From the NCBI GenBank assembly GCA_949289145.1, contig CASEML010000035.1, positions 1 to 57,929 of the forward strand: DNA of 57,929 nucleotides. Reading direction: 5' to 3'. The notes beneath the pieces were generated by a model. That model was given only the letters and a program-made list of their open reading frames with translations, searched no databases and was not told the DNA's origin. Shown here in pieces: positions 25,382 through 33,800 of the stretch. Source of the DNA: an uncultured Eubacteriales bacterium (GTDB taxonomy: Bacteria > Bacillota > Clostridia > Lachnospirales > Lachnospiraceae). Every line of letters begins with the position of its first letter. Position 1 is the stretch's first letter. A program made the translations under genes and the position numbers.

Positions 25382-26566
25382 ATGCAAGAAAAAGCAATTC
25401 TCATCTGCCGTTATCTGAGTATTTGTGAGCCGGATGTAATAGATGGCTTTCAAAAAAACGGTTATCGGGTAGATGAGTTCAATGAAAAGCTGAAGGAACC
25501 GGATTATGATACGGTATATTTAAAAAAATTGTCAGATGTGATTTTAGCGGGAGATTATGAATTTGTATTTTCCATAAACTTTTTTCCCATCATTTCTAAA
25601 CTTTGCAATGTGTTAAGAATTCCATATGTATGCTGGCTTGTGGACAGTCCGGTATTTCAGATGTATTCAGAAGCAGTGAAAAACGAATGCAATCGCATTT
25701 TTATATTTGACAGGGCTTTATATCAGCAGTTTTATCCGAAAAATACAGGAGGAATTTTTTATCTTCCCCTTGCTGCGAATACAGAACATTGGGATAAGGT
25801 TTGCAGAGAAATGACAGCAGCTGACCGGGGAAGATATACTGTAGATATATCTTTTATCGGCTCTCTGTATACAGAAAAATGTCCCTATAATCAAATTCGC
25901 ATGATGGCAGAATACTTGCGGGGGTATTTAGAAGGGGTCATGGCAGCACAGCTGAAAATATACGGTTATAATTTTTTGGCAGAGGTGCTGACGCCGGAAA
26001 TTATAGGGCAATTTAAAGAGGCGGTTAGCTGGGAGGCGGTTCCGGAAGATTATGAGATAGATGATGCCATGTTTATTGCTGATGAATATTTAGGGGTAAA
26101 AGTATCCGAGATGGAGCGGATACAGATGCTTAACATGCTGGCACAGCATTTCCCGGTACATTTTTATACACAGAGTGATACTTCTGTGCTGCAAAATGTA
26201 ATCTGTTGTGGAAGTGCAGAATCTCGCTTTGAAATGCCTAAAATTTTTCGTTGCAGCAAGATTAATCTAAATCCGACGGCAAAAAGCATCAAAACAGGAA
26301 TTTCCCAGCGTATCTGGGATATTATGGGAGCCGGCGGCTTTTTAATTTCTAATTATCAGTCGGAGCTGCCGGAGTATTTTGAATTGGGAACAGAGATAGA
26401 AACTTATGGAAGTTTAGAGGAACTGGCAGATAAATGCAGCTACTATTTACAGCATCAGGAGGCGAGAAAAAAAATAGCTCGAAAAGGTTATGAAAAAGTA
26501 AAGCAGTATCATACTTATAAAATAAGAATCAAAGAAATGTTAAATATATTAAATACCAGCTTTTAG
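25382..26566 (+). CDS. CgeB-like glycosyltransferase (DUF3880), copy 4
   Basis: A 394-residue CgeB protein. The ATG at 25382 is chosen over 25340 because MQEKAILICRYL aligns with the starts of the other copies and AAGAAGGAAAG precedes it. Motifs: VFSINFFPIISKLCN, VCWLVDSPVFQMYSEAV, SFIGSLYTEKCPYN, MPKIFRCSKINLNPTAKSIK and DIMGAGGFLISNYQ. It is closest to copy 1 by the YTEK insert and FRCSKINLN. One difference is SQRIWDIM where the others have PLR(I/V/A). It is separated from its paralogues by the potassium-uptake genes and has its own promoter; 8 bp after its stop comes a small gene. Confidence 0.85.
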   Translation: MQEKAILICRYLSICEPDVIDGFQKNGYRVDEFNEKLKEPDYDTVYLKKLSDVILAGDYEFVFSINFFPIISKLCNVLRIPYVCWLVDSPVFQMYSEAVKNECNRIFIFDRALYQQFYPKNTGGIFYLPLAANTEHWDKVCREMTAADRGRYTVDISFIGSLYTEKCPYNQIRMMAEYLRGYLEGVMAAQLKIYGYNFLAEVLTPEIIGQFKEAVSWEAVPEDYEIDDAMFIADEYLGVKVSEMERIQMLNMLAQHFPVHFYTQSDTSVLQNVICCGSAESRFEMPKIFRCSKINLNPTAKSIKTGISQRIWDIMGAGGFLISNYQSELPEYFELGTEIETYGSLEELADKCSYYLQHQEARKKIARKGYEKVKQYHTYKIRIKEMLNILNTSF

Positions 26567-26574
26567 GAGGGCAT

Positions 26575-26937
26575 ATGGAACCAACAAGAGAACAAATTAT
26601 AGAAGCAGTAAAAGGAATTTGTGAATACGACACAAAATTAATTGCAGCCTGCGAAGATATCACGGAAGATTTAAGAACAGGAAAAATAACACTCTTGTCT
26701 AAAGTAATGCAAAATATTATTCAGGGTATTAATTGGACCGTAGAGGTGCTAAATAGGACAATGGATACTTTTAACGAAGGAAAAGAAAGGTTGAACAAGG
26801 AAGAACTAAATTCGGCGCTGGTAAGTTTTAGCACCGCTTATGAAACCGGTGACGGTGCCCGTGTGGCAGAAGCCATGCAAAATGCAATAATTCCATTTTT
26901 ACATAAAGTGTGTGAGGCAGGGCAGGAAATAAATTAA
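26575..26937 (+). CDS. Small all-helical hypothetical protein
   Basis: A 120-residue protein with AGGAGGG directly before its ATG and 8 bp after CgeB copy 4, so it is translated with it. Not recognised. It is acidic, predicted helical, without signal peptide, transmembrane segment or cysteine motif except two isolated Cys. A repeated amphipathic pattern (IIEAVKGICEYDTKLIAAC, LVSFSTAYETGDGARVAEAM) suggests a helical bundle. Position after a flagellin-type glycosyltransferase suggests a partner or chaperone-like role, but this is guesswork. Confidence 0.7.
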   Translation: MEPTREQIIEAVKGICEYDTKLIAACEDITEDLRTGKITLLSKVMQNIIQGINWTVEVLNRTMDTFNEGKERLNKEELNSALVSFSTAYETGDGARVAEAMQNAIIPFLHKVCEAGQEIN

Positions 26938-26945
26938 CTTCCTAA

Positions 26946-26974
26946 TTGCAAAACATATATAATTGATGTATAAT
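26946..26974 (+). promoter_or_regulatory. Sigma-A promoter of ilvE
   Basis: TTGCAA (26946-26951), 17-base spacer and perfect TATAAT (26969-26974), ahead of ilvE. The leader of about 110 bases has a small GCTGC/GCAGC hairpin (27063-27075) just before the ribosome site but is too short for a T-box. Confidence 0.7.
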
Positions 26975-27090
26975 TACCCACATGGGAAATCTGCCGAAAG
27001 ATAAGTGTGAAAACACTGTATGAAAATTTTTAAGCGACAGAAATTGAAATACAATAGGTAGAGCTGCTTTGCAGCAGAATGGAGGATATT

Positions 27091-28116
27091 ATGGAGAAGA
27101 AAAATATTGACTGGTCTAATCTGGGGTTTGGATACATACAGACGGACTTAAGATATGTTTCAAACTACAAAAACGGAGCATGGGATGAGGGTACATTGTC
27201 TTCTGATTCCATGATTACACTTAGCGAATGTGCAGGCGTACTGCAGTACGCTCAGACGATATTTGAAGGCTTAAAGGCATATACCACAGAAGACGGTCAT
27301 ATTGTAACTTTTCGTCCGGATTTAAATGCCAGCCGTCTTGCAGATTCAGCAAAAAGATTGGAGATGCCGGTATTTCCGGAAGATAGATTTGTTGATGCAG
27401 TGGTAAAAGTAGTAGAAGCTAATGCTGCATACGTTCCACCATTCGGCTCAGGAGCAACACTTTATTTAAGACCATATATGTTCGGAACCAATCCTGTGAT
27501 TGGGGTAAAGCCAGCAGATGAATATCAGTTCAGACTTTTTTGTACGCCAGTTGGTCCGTATTTTAAGGGCGGTGCTAAACCGATTACGATTCGTGTCAGT
27601 GATTTTGACCGTGCAGCACCAAATGGAACAGGACATATCAAAGCAGGCTTAAATTATGCCATGAGTTTACATGCTATCGTATCAGCTCATGAAGCAGGCT
27701 TTGATGAAAATATGTATCTGGATCCTAAAACAAGAACAAAAGTAGAAGAAACAGGTGGAGCAAATTTCTTATTCGTTACAAAGGATAATAAAATTGTTAC
27801 ACCAAAGTCAAACAGTATTCTTCCATCCATCACACGTCGCTCTCTGGTATATGTTGCGAAAGAATATTTGGGATTAGAAGTAGAAGAAAGAGAAGTATTC
27901 TTTGATGAAGTAAAAGATTTTGCAGAATGTGGACTCTGCGGTACTGCAGCAGTCATTTCACCGGTAGGCAAGATCAATGATCACGGTAAAGAAATCTGCT
28001 TCCCAAGCGGCATGGAAAAGATGGGACCAACCACACAGAAATTATATGATACATTAACAGGAATCCAGATGGGCAAAATCGAAGCTCCGGAAGGATGGAT
28101 TAAAGTAATTAAATAA
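27091..28116 (+). CDS. ilvE: Branched-chain amino acid aminotransferase
   Basis: A 341-residue class IV PLP aminotransferase. GVLQYAQTIFEGLKAYTTED is the family start, FRPDLNASRLADSAKRLEMP follows, IKAGLNYAMSLHAI contains the PLP lysine, and ETGGANFLFVTKDNK and SILPSITRRSL are type-specific. It transaminates branched-chain keto acids with glutamate, the last step of valine, leucine and isoleucine synthesis. The ATG at 27091 has GGAGG six bases upstream, so it is preferred over the ATG at 27079, which contains that ribosome site. It is monocistronic: own promoter and terminator. Confidence 0.94.
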   Translation: MEKKNIDWSNLGFGYIQTDLRYVSNYKNGAWDEGTLSSDSMITLSECAGVLQYAQTIFEGLKAYTTEDGHIVTFRPDLNASRLADSAKRLEMPVFPEDRFVDAVVKVVEANAAYVPPFGSGATLYLRPYMFGTNPVIGVKPADEYQFRLFCTPVGPYFKGGAKPITIRVSDFDRAAPNGTGHIKAGLNYAMSLHAIVSAHEAGFDENMYLDPKTRTKVEETGGANFLFVTKDNKIVTPKSNSILPSITRRSLVYVAKEYLGLEVEEREVFFDEVKDFAECGLCGTAAVISPVGKINDHGKEICFPSGMEKMGPTTQKLYDTLTGIQMGKIEAPEGWIKVIK

Positions 28117-28130
28117 ATGAAAATATTTTT

Positions 28131-28164
28131 AAAGAACTTTGCACCATTGTGCAGAGTTCTTTTT
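28131..28164 (+). terminator. Terminator of ilvE
   Basis: A stem pairs AAAGAACT-TTGCAC (28131-28144) with GTGC-AGAGTTCTTT (28149-28162) around a CATT loop and runs into Ts. It begins 14 bp after the ilvE stop. Confidence 0.8.
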
Positions 28165-28734
28165 GGGTATGTCTGTGTGTGTATTGGTATCATAAAGTTG
28201 TAAGATTTATATCAATAAATCCTTTAATCTTCATATCGTTGTTATGCGTAAAAGACAGTATATGTAAGATGGATTAAAAAATATTTACGCACCTGTTGCA
28301 TCAAAAGTTTGATATTAATCGTAAACATAAAGTATAGTGTACTGACTTCAACTGTATCAGACCGACTAATGGAAAAATCCGTTACAGCTGTTCCATAATT
28401 GATTAGTATGACCGTTCTGTCATTGTTTTTGTTAATTTTAAATACATTAATAGAAACTTGCTATAGAAACACTGCGTAAAGGAATTGTACCCTTATGATA
28501 ATGTTCTTTGGACAAACTTACAAAAGGCATTGTGGTGTGGTGGATATGCTCTCTGTAAGCATTAAACTCGATCATAGAAATTTCCGCTTTCTGAATGATA
28601 GTGAGGGAACGCAGCATTCTTTGCTGTCGCCCCTTGATTATCTATCAGCAAAGGCGGACGGGACTGTCGAGGCAGCACGGGGCTGCCACATTTATTTTAC
28701 CGCTGACTGGTTTAAATGTTTTTGCTATTTTTGT
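28165..28734. other. Non-coding or degraded stretch between ilvE and the SDR gene
   Basis: The first part (28165-28490) is AT-rich with no credible gene. From about 28500 to 28734 base composition rises in G+C. On the minus strand an open frame (about 28650 down to 28445) gives a peptide including MIEFNAYREHIHHTTMPF; the plus frame is open 28495-28806 but overlaps the SDR gene end. Neither was recognised. It looks like leftover coding sequence from an accessory element. Confidence 0.4.
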
Positions 28735-29472
28735 TTAACTTTCTTTGGTTGGGCGAATAGCCAAATCAGACACATCTACATTATCTGGTTGAGAAACAGC
28801 ATATAGTACTGCATTTGCGATTACATTTGGCGTTAACCCAACATTCTGGTAAAATTCTTCAACCATAGATTTTGTTTCAGACGGTGCGATAGTATTAAGC
28901 AATTCGGTTTTGATTGCTCCCGGATAAATAGTTGTGGTACGGATATTAGTGCCTTCCATGACTGATTCTGTGCGGAAGGAATCTAACATTGCCCGGACAA
29001 AATGTTTCGTGCCTGAATAGACTGCATTTCCTGGAACAGATTTCGTGCCTGCAATAGAAGAAGTCACTATGATATGTCCGCTTTTCTGTGCAATAAATTC
29101 GGGCAATACGGCTGCCATTGAGTTTAGAACACCTTTAATATTGATGTCTATCATAGTTATCCAGTCTTTTACTTTCAGTTCGGACATATTGCTACCGGGC
29201 ATTGTACCAGCATTTGCAAAAAGCACATCAATTTTTCCGAATTTTTCTTTTGCCAGTGCTATCAATGATTTCATATCATCTTCGTTAGATACATCGGATT
29301 TCAGATAGACAGCATTTTTACCAATCTCAAAAGTTAATTTTTTAAGCCTTTCTTCTCGCCTCGCACTGAGTACAACTTTTGCGCCATTTTCTGCGAGAAT
29401 CTTTGCTGTTGCTTCTCCTATACCAGAAGAAGCTCCTGTGATAATGATTACTTTATTCTCAATGCCTTGCAT
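28735..29472 (-). CDS. Short-chain dehydrogenase/reductase
   Basis: A 245-residue classical SDR: IIITGASSGIGEATAKIL (TGxxxGxG cofactor loop), LSARREERL (Arg after beta 2 favours NADP(H)), LFANAGTMPGS (NAG motif), IIVTSSIAGTKS with catalytic Ser, and VYSGTKHF with the YxxxK pair. Substrate unknown. It is read from the minus strand, opposite to nearly everything in the window, and diverges from a broken LysR gene through a 120-bp control region; together they look like an acquired stress or xenobiotic-response cassette. Confidence 0.9.
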   Translation of the reverse strand: MQGIENKVIIITGASSGIGEATAKILAENGAKVVLSARREERLKKLTFEIGKNAVYLKSDVSNEDDMKSLIALAKEKFGKIDVLFANAGTMPGSNMSELKVKDWITMIDINIKGVLNSMAAVLPEFIAQKSGHIIVTSSIAGTKSVPGNAVYSGTKHFVRAMLDSFRTESVMEGTNIRTTTIYPGAIKTELLNTIAPSETKSMVEEFYQNVGLTPNVIANAVLYAVSQPDNVDVSDLAIRPTKES

Positions 29473-29521
29473 TTTTTATTCCTCCAATCAATGCGCTTGT
29501 GTTATTGCTTTTCATATATAA

Positions 29522-29568
29522 AGTATAGACCAAAATCAGTTGGCTGTAAAATACCAATTAGGTATTAT
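29522..29568. promoter_or_regulatory. Divergent overlapping promoters with LysR-type palindrome
   Basis: Minus strand: -35 TTTACA (reading 29550-29545), 17 bases, -10 TATACT (29527-29522) for the SDR gene. Plus strand: TTGGCT (29540-29545), 17 bases, TATTAT (29563-29568) for the LysR pseudogene. ATACCAATTAGGTAT (29551-29565) is a dyad containing T-N11-A (29552 and 29564), the LysR box form, placed upstream of the SDR -35 and across the lysR promoter. Confidence 0.65.
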
Positions 29569-29609
29569 AGTATAAACAGTAATTATACCTTTACTATAGG
29601 AGAGACCCC

Positions 29610-30215
29610 ATGATTGAAATTTTTTTTGGAGCAGTCTGTGGCATTTGCAAAAAATGGCACTTTATCTCGTGCGGCCGAAGAACTGCATATTTCTCAACCA
29701 GCTCTAAGCAGGTCTATGAAAAAAAGGAAGATGAATTTGGAGTTTCTCTATTCGACAGGGGAAAAAGTAAAATTACTCTGAATGATACTGGAAAAGTCGC
29801 GACTAAATATGCCGAGAAAGTTTTGGAAACTGACCGAAAAATGCTTGAAAGAACGGTAGCATTTGATCGGAGCCAACGAACAATTACGTTCGGTTCTTGT
29901 GCTTCACTCCTGCTAATGAGCTTATTCCAATTATTCAAGAACATTTTTGTGAAATGGCAATCACATCTGAAATTACCAGTGATGACAAACTTATATCGGG
30001 CTTAAAGAAGCGCATTTGTAATCTTGCAATTTTGTACCAAGTGCCAACGGAGAAAGATATTTTTTGGTGCGCATACCTGATAATTTTACTGGAACAATAT
30101 CATTATCAATCCGCTCTCAGATCAAAATTGCTTGATATTTGTTTTCTCTTATTCATGGTGCCAAGTTGGTGCCCGCTTTTACAAAACCACTCTATATGTA
30201 TTTTAAAATATTATT
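29610..30215 (+). pseudogene. LysR-family regulator, frameshifted
   Basis: A LysR gene is recoverable only by changing frame several times. From the T-run at about 29620 one frame reads LEQSVAFAKNGTLSRAAEEL and HISQPALSRSM, the LysR winged helix-turn-helix. At the A-run near 29720 it shifts to KKEDEFGVSLFDRGKSKITL. Near 29905 it shifts again to ANELIPIIQEHFCEMAITSE, and later frames give HGAKLVPAFTKPLYMYF. Both early breaks are in homopolymers, typical of slippage decay (or assembly errors). It would have controlled the divergent SDR gene. As it stands no functional protein can be made. Confidence 0.82.
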
Positions 30216-30275
30216 TAGTAGTCAATTCTCAAACAATAATTTTTCACAAAACTGTAATTGAATTTCAAAAAATAA

Positions 30276-30304
30276 TTGTAACAAATCTCTAGAGATGGTA
30301 AAAT
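30276..30304 (+). promoter_or_regulatory. Promoter with 12-bp palindrome in the spacer
   Basis: TTGTAA (30276-30281), 17-base spacer, TAAAAT (30299-30304). The spacer contains a perfect palindrome ATCTCTAGAGAT (30285-30296), where a dimeric repressor would block RNA polymerase. It lies about 75 bp upstream of the gene at 30380. Confidence 0.55.
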
Positions 30305-30379
30305 ATATATAATATGAGTGTGAGAAGGGGACTCAAATTTTATAGCATAATAATAATTAGGAGAAGGAGTGGATTGATA

Positions 30380-32746
30380 ATGAGTGTGACAGAACTGCGG
30401 GGCGAAGAAAGAAAGATTGCAAAAGGTACACTTGTTTATTCAGAAAATCAGGAGATAAAGGAGTTGGGAGTAATTACAGAGGGGCGTCTTGTAGCAGTGA
30501 ACAAGGCAGGCAGAATGGAGTTTAAGAAGGGGAGTGTATTAGGACTGGTAGAGGGGTTAAATGGGAAAACTACCTCCAGTTATTTTGCGGATGAAGATAC
30601 TACCATGCTGGTATATCCTTACGGAAGTATAGAAGAGAATGTAAATCTCAGTGTTGCACAGAAGATTAATCCAGGAAATACCATAGCAACAGCCATCCGC
30701 CAGGTATGTTTCATTTTGGACAAGGCCAGGTCAGAAGAAAATAAAACAAATCGGTTTTATAATTATGTAAAAGAGGAATACAAAAGGTATACGGAGTTGT
30801 GTAAGGGATACAATGCGGAATGCAGAACATCCCAAGTTATCGGAGCATTGAAAGAGTTTGAACATACCATAGAACTGGATGAGGAAAAAATGGAATATAT
30901 GCAGCAGTTAATGGAAATTCCTGATAATATACGAGGCGCATTTTTTGAAGCCAGCGAATATATGGTGCAGAAACATTTAAACGATATTATGGATATTGCA
31001 GGCGATGCGGCGGCTCTTTATGAAGAAATAGATCAATACATGGAGCAGAATTCATCTGCATTGATCGGAGATGATAGTGATAATTTGTTTTCTATGTATG
31101 AGGATTTGATTTTGCAGATTGCAGGCAAAAAAGGAAATGTGTTTACACTTCTGAAAAAGGCTGAGGAAATATTAAAATTTGCCAATGTTTTTGAAGGAAT
31201 TGATAAAAAAATCGTGGAAAAGGTCAAACACGGCTATCAGGAAAAATTAAAAATGATGGGCGTAGATGTAAATGCTGCAGCTAAGGGAACAGCTAATACA
31301 GTATCGCAAGCAGTTCAGGGAGCGGCCGCAGCATCCTCTGCCTCTGCGGTAAGCGATTATACTTCTGCCCAGATGGATATTATACATAAAATAACACAGA
31401 ATACCACAGAGAAGATTATTGCTTATGCCGGACTGGAAGAAGAAAAAAACGAAAAGCTCCGTCAGCTGCTGACTGTGTACGCAGCTGCAGAAGATAAGCA
31501 TGCATCCACAGATGAATTCAATAAGGTAAGAAGAAGTCTGGCTGCTTTATATTATGATTATTATGAAGCTGTTATAATAAAATACGTAAAAGAAGAAAAG
31601 CCAATCCCATTACTAGAATTGTTCTTAAATTTTGGTATGTTGGATGAGCATTTAGTAAGTGATGTGGCTTTGGCAGACTTATTTTATACCAAACGTGATG
31701 AAGACATGGGAGATTATCAGATATTCACCATGAAGGAATGGCTGTTTAAAATTTATAAGGGAGAGCATGAACCGTCCCGAAATGAATTTGATATGGATTA
31801 TGAGGCAACCTTTCGAGATATGAAAAAGACGCAAAAATTCACAAAAGAGCAGGAAGAAGCATATAAGCATGATCAAAAAGGGAAAATGATTTTTGAACTT
31901 CGCAATATGCTGACTTCGACAAACAAGATGACTCAGGGACAAATTATGACTTTCTGTCCGATTTTATGCGTAGAAGAGGGAGAATCTGTGAAAAAGATGC
32001 TGACGCAGAAAAGTGTAGTAAAAAAGACATTTGACACATTGCTGCAAATAGATTATTCTTGTTTTTATCGGCCGGTTGCATTTTGGGATACGGAACACGG
32101 CGTAAACAAAGATTACATTCAAAAAGAAGTAAAGCCGATTATCATTCTTATGCCAAATGTAGGAACCAAAGGCGCCATGTGGCAGGAAGTGTCAGGGCCT
32201 AGAAAGGATACTCCGGCCAGATTTGCACTTCCTATCATGAGCAGAGAAAATCTCACCAAGTTGGCAGTTGGTATGTTAGGTCAGTATCGTTGGGAAATTT
32301 GTCGAAATATACAGGGGGTATATTGGAATGATTTAAGCGAAAAATCTCTTACCTCAGAATATTTTGATTATGCTCAGTTTTTTAAGAAGAATCATGAATT
32401 GTCTCAGCAGGCGAAGGATAAGATCAAACAAAATCTTGTGAAAGCAAAGAACAGCTTCCGCGGTTTGTTTGTACAGGATTATATGGAATGGGTATTATTA
32501 GAATCCAAGGGTTCACAGCGTCTAAATAAAGTTTCCAGAGAAATCTTCGGCGAATATATACCGTTTCCAAAAAAAATAAGGGATACCCTGCGCAAACATC
32601 CGTCCTATGGACCAATCATTGAAAAATTTGAACGCCATAATGCAGAAAGATTAAAGAAGGCAACAAATATAGAAACCACATTAATTAAACATAAAGGAAA
32701 AGTAACGGAAGATTTACAGAAGTATCTGGAATATTTGCAGATGTAA
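30380..32746 (+). CDS. Large protein with cyclic-nucleotide-binding-like N terminus
   Basis: A 788-residue protein from ATG 30380 (GAGAAGGAG at 30361-30369 decides the start; an in-frame ATG at 30314 lacks a site). Residues about 1-110 resemble a CNB/Crp-type beta-roll (ELRGEERKIAKGTLVYSENQ, ITEGRLVAVN, FKKGSVLGLVEGL). Residues 110-280 are helical and acidic, an Ala/Ser/Thr-rich linker follows near 300-340, then a helical segment, and a C-terminal region with PIIILMPNVGTKGAMWQEVS, FALPIMSRENLTKLAVGML, and a basic tail. No membrane segment or known catalytic motif was recognised. It probably senses a nucleotide ligand; output unknown. Alone in its transcription unit. Confidence 0.72.
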   Translation: MSVTELRGEERKIAKGTLVYSENQEIKELGVITEGRLVAVNKAGRMEFKKGSVLGLVEGLNGKTTSSYFADEDTTMLVYPYGSIEENVNLSVAQKINPGNTIATAIRQVCFILDKARSEENKTNRFYNYVKEEYKRYTELCKGYNAECRTSQVIGALKEFEHTIELDEEKMEYMQQLMEIPDNIRGAFFEASEYMVQKHLNDIMDIAGDAAALYEEIDQYMEQNSSALIGDDSDNLFSMYEDLILQIAGKKGNVFTLLKKAEEILKFANVFEGIDKKIVEKVKHGYQEKLKMMGVDVNAAAKGTANTVSQAVQGAAAASSASAVSDYTSAQMDIIHKITQNTTEKIIAYAGLEEEKNEKLRQLLTVYAAAEDKHASTDEFNKVRRSLAALYYDYYEAVIIKYVKEEKPIPLLELFLNFGMLDEHLVSDVALADLFYTKRDEDMGDYQIFTMKEWLFKIYKGEHEPSRNEFDMDYEATFRDMKKTQKFTKEQEEAYKHDQKGKMIFELRNMLTSTNKMTQGQIMTFCPILCVEEGESVKKMLTQKSVVKKTFDTLLQIDYSCFYRPVAFWDTEHGVNKDYIQKEVKPIIILMPNVGTKGAMWQEVSGPRKDTPARFALPIMSRENLTKLAVGMLGQYRWEICRNIQGVYWNDLSEKSLTSEYFDYAQFFKKNHELSQQAKDKIKQNLVKAKNSFRGLFVQDYMEWVLLESKGSQRLNKVSREIFGEYIPFPKKIRDTLRKHPSYGPIIEKFERHNAERLKKATNIETTLIKHKGKVTEDLQKYLEYLQM

Positions 32747-32747
32747 C

Positions 32748-32766
32748 CAAATCGCAAAGCGATTTG
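32748..32766. other. Perfect 8-bp hairpin
   Basis: CAAATCGC / GCGATTTG with an AAA loop begins 2 bp after the preceding stop codon. No T-run follows, so it may be an inefficient terminator, a transcript-stabilising end, or a regulatory dyad ahead of prmA. Confidence 0.4.
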
Positions 32767-32835
32767 ATTGCATATTGCGAAGTAATTTTCATGTGTATAA
32801 TACTTGATGTAATATCTTTCGCAAAAGGTAAAAAA

Positions 32836-33789
32836 ATGAAATGGAATAAATTCACGATTAAGACAATTGCAGATGCAGAAGATATTATTGTAAGCAGCCT
32901 TATGGAACTGGGAATCGAAGGAGTAGAAATCGAAGATAGCGTACCGTTAAGTGAGTACGAAAAAAGTCAGATGTTTGTAGACATTTTGCCGGAAAATCCA
33001 AATGGAGGAAAGGAAGCTTATGTGTCTTTTTACATCGAAGAAGATAAGGATACAGAAGAACTGTTAACCAGCGTAAAGGCAGAACTTTCGTCTCTGGCAG
33101 AATTTATGGAAGTGGGCGAGTGTACCATTACAGAAAGTCAGACAGAAGATACAGACTGGCAGAACAAGTGGAAAGAATATTTTAAGCAGTTTTATGTAGA
33201 TGATATTTTGATCAAACCCTCATGGGAAGCGTTGAAGCCAGAAGATGAAGGTAAGATGAGAATAGATATTGATCCGGGCACTGCCTTTGGAACAGGAATG
33301 CATGAAACTACACAGCTTTGTATCCGCCAGATTAAAAAGCTGGTTACAAAGAATACGGTGATGCTGGATGCAGGTACCGGAAGCGGCATATTATCCATTG
33401 CCGCCATCAAGTTAGGAGCCGCTTATGCTTTAGGGACAGACTTAGATCCTTGTGCCATTACTGCGGTGGCAGAAAATATGCAGGTTAATGGTATTGATGA
33501 AGATAAATATGATGTGATTCTTGGAAATCTTATTGATGATAAGGAAATACAGGACAAAGTAGGCTATGAAAAATATGACTTAGTCTGTGCCAATATTTTA
33601 GCTGAAATTCTTGCGGCTATGACACCTGTAATTCCCGCCGCCATGAAAAAAGGCGCTTATTATGTAACATCGGGAATTCTGAAAGAGAAGGAAGAACTGG
33701 TAAAAGAAGCAATCATAAAAAGCGGTCTGGAAGTGGTGGAAGTTACTTATCAGGGTGACTGGTGTTCCATTACAGCCAAAAAGGTGTAA
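32836..33789 (+). CDS. prmA: Ribosomal protein L11 methyltransferase
   Basis: A 317-residue PrmA. The substrate-binding N-terminal domain (KWNKFTIKTIADAEDIIVSS; WQNKWKEYFKQFYVDD) precedes a class I methyltransferase: IDPGTAFGTGMHETTQLCI, motif I MLDAGTGSGILSIAAIKLGA and the NILA signature in VCANILAEILAAM. It trimethylates lysines of ribosomal protein L11. The ATG at 32836 is preferred because family members begin (M)KW, although the ribosome site (AAAGGT) is modest. It is followed 11 bp later by rsmE, a conserved pair in Firmicutes. Confidence 0.93.
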   Translation: MKWNKFTIKTIADAEDIIVSSLMELGIEGVEIEDSVPLSEYEKSQMFVDILPENPNGGKEAYVSFYIEEDKDTEELLTSVKAELSSLAEFMEVGECTITESQTEDTDWQNKWKEYFKQFYVDDILIKPSWEALKPEDEGKMRIDIDPGTAFGTGMHETTQLCIRQIKKLVTKNTVMLDAGTGSGILSIAAIKLGAAYALGTDLDPCAITAVAENMQVNGIDEDKYDVILGNLIDDKEIQDKVGYEKYDLVCANILAEILAAMTPVIPAAMKKGAYYVTSGILKEKEELVKEAIIKSGLEVVEVTYQGDWCSITAKKV

Positions 33790-33800
33790 GGGAGAAGCGT

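Noticed and set aside
26938-27090. T-box leader for ilvE
   Set aside because: The leader from the promoter is only about 110 bases, has no T-box sequence and no terminator hairpin.
28495-28806. 103-codon plus-strand ORF
   Set aside because: It overlaps the well-supported SDR gene on the opposite strand and shows no family motif; kept only as a description of a degraded stretch.
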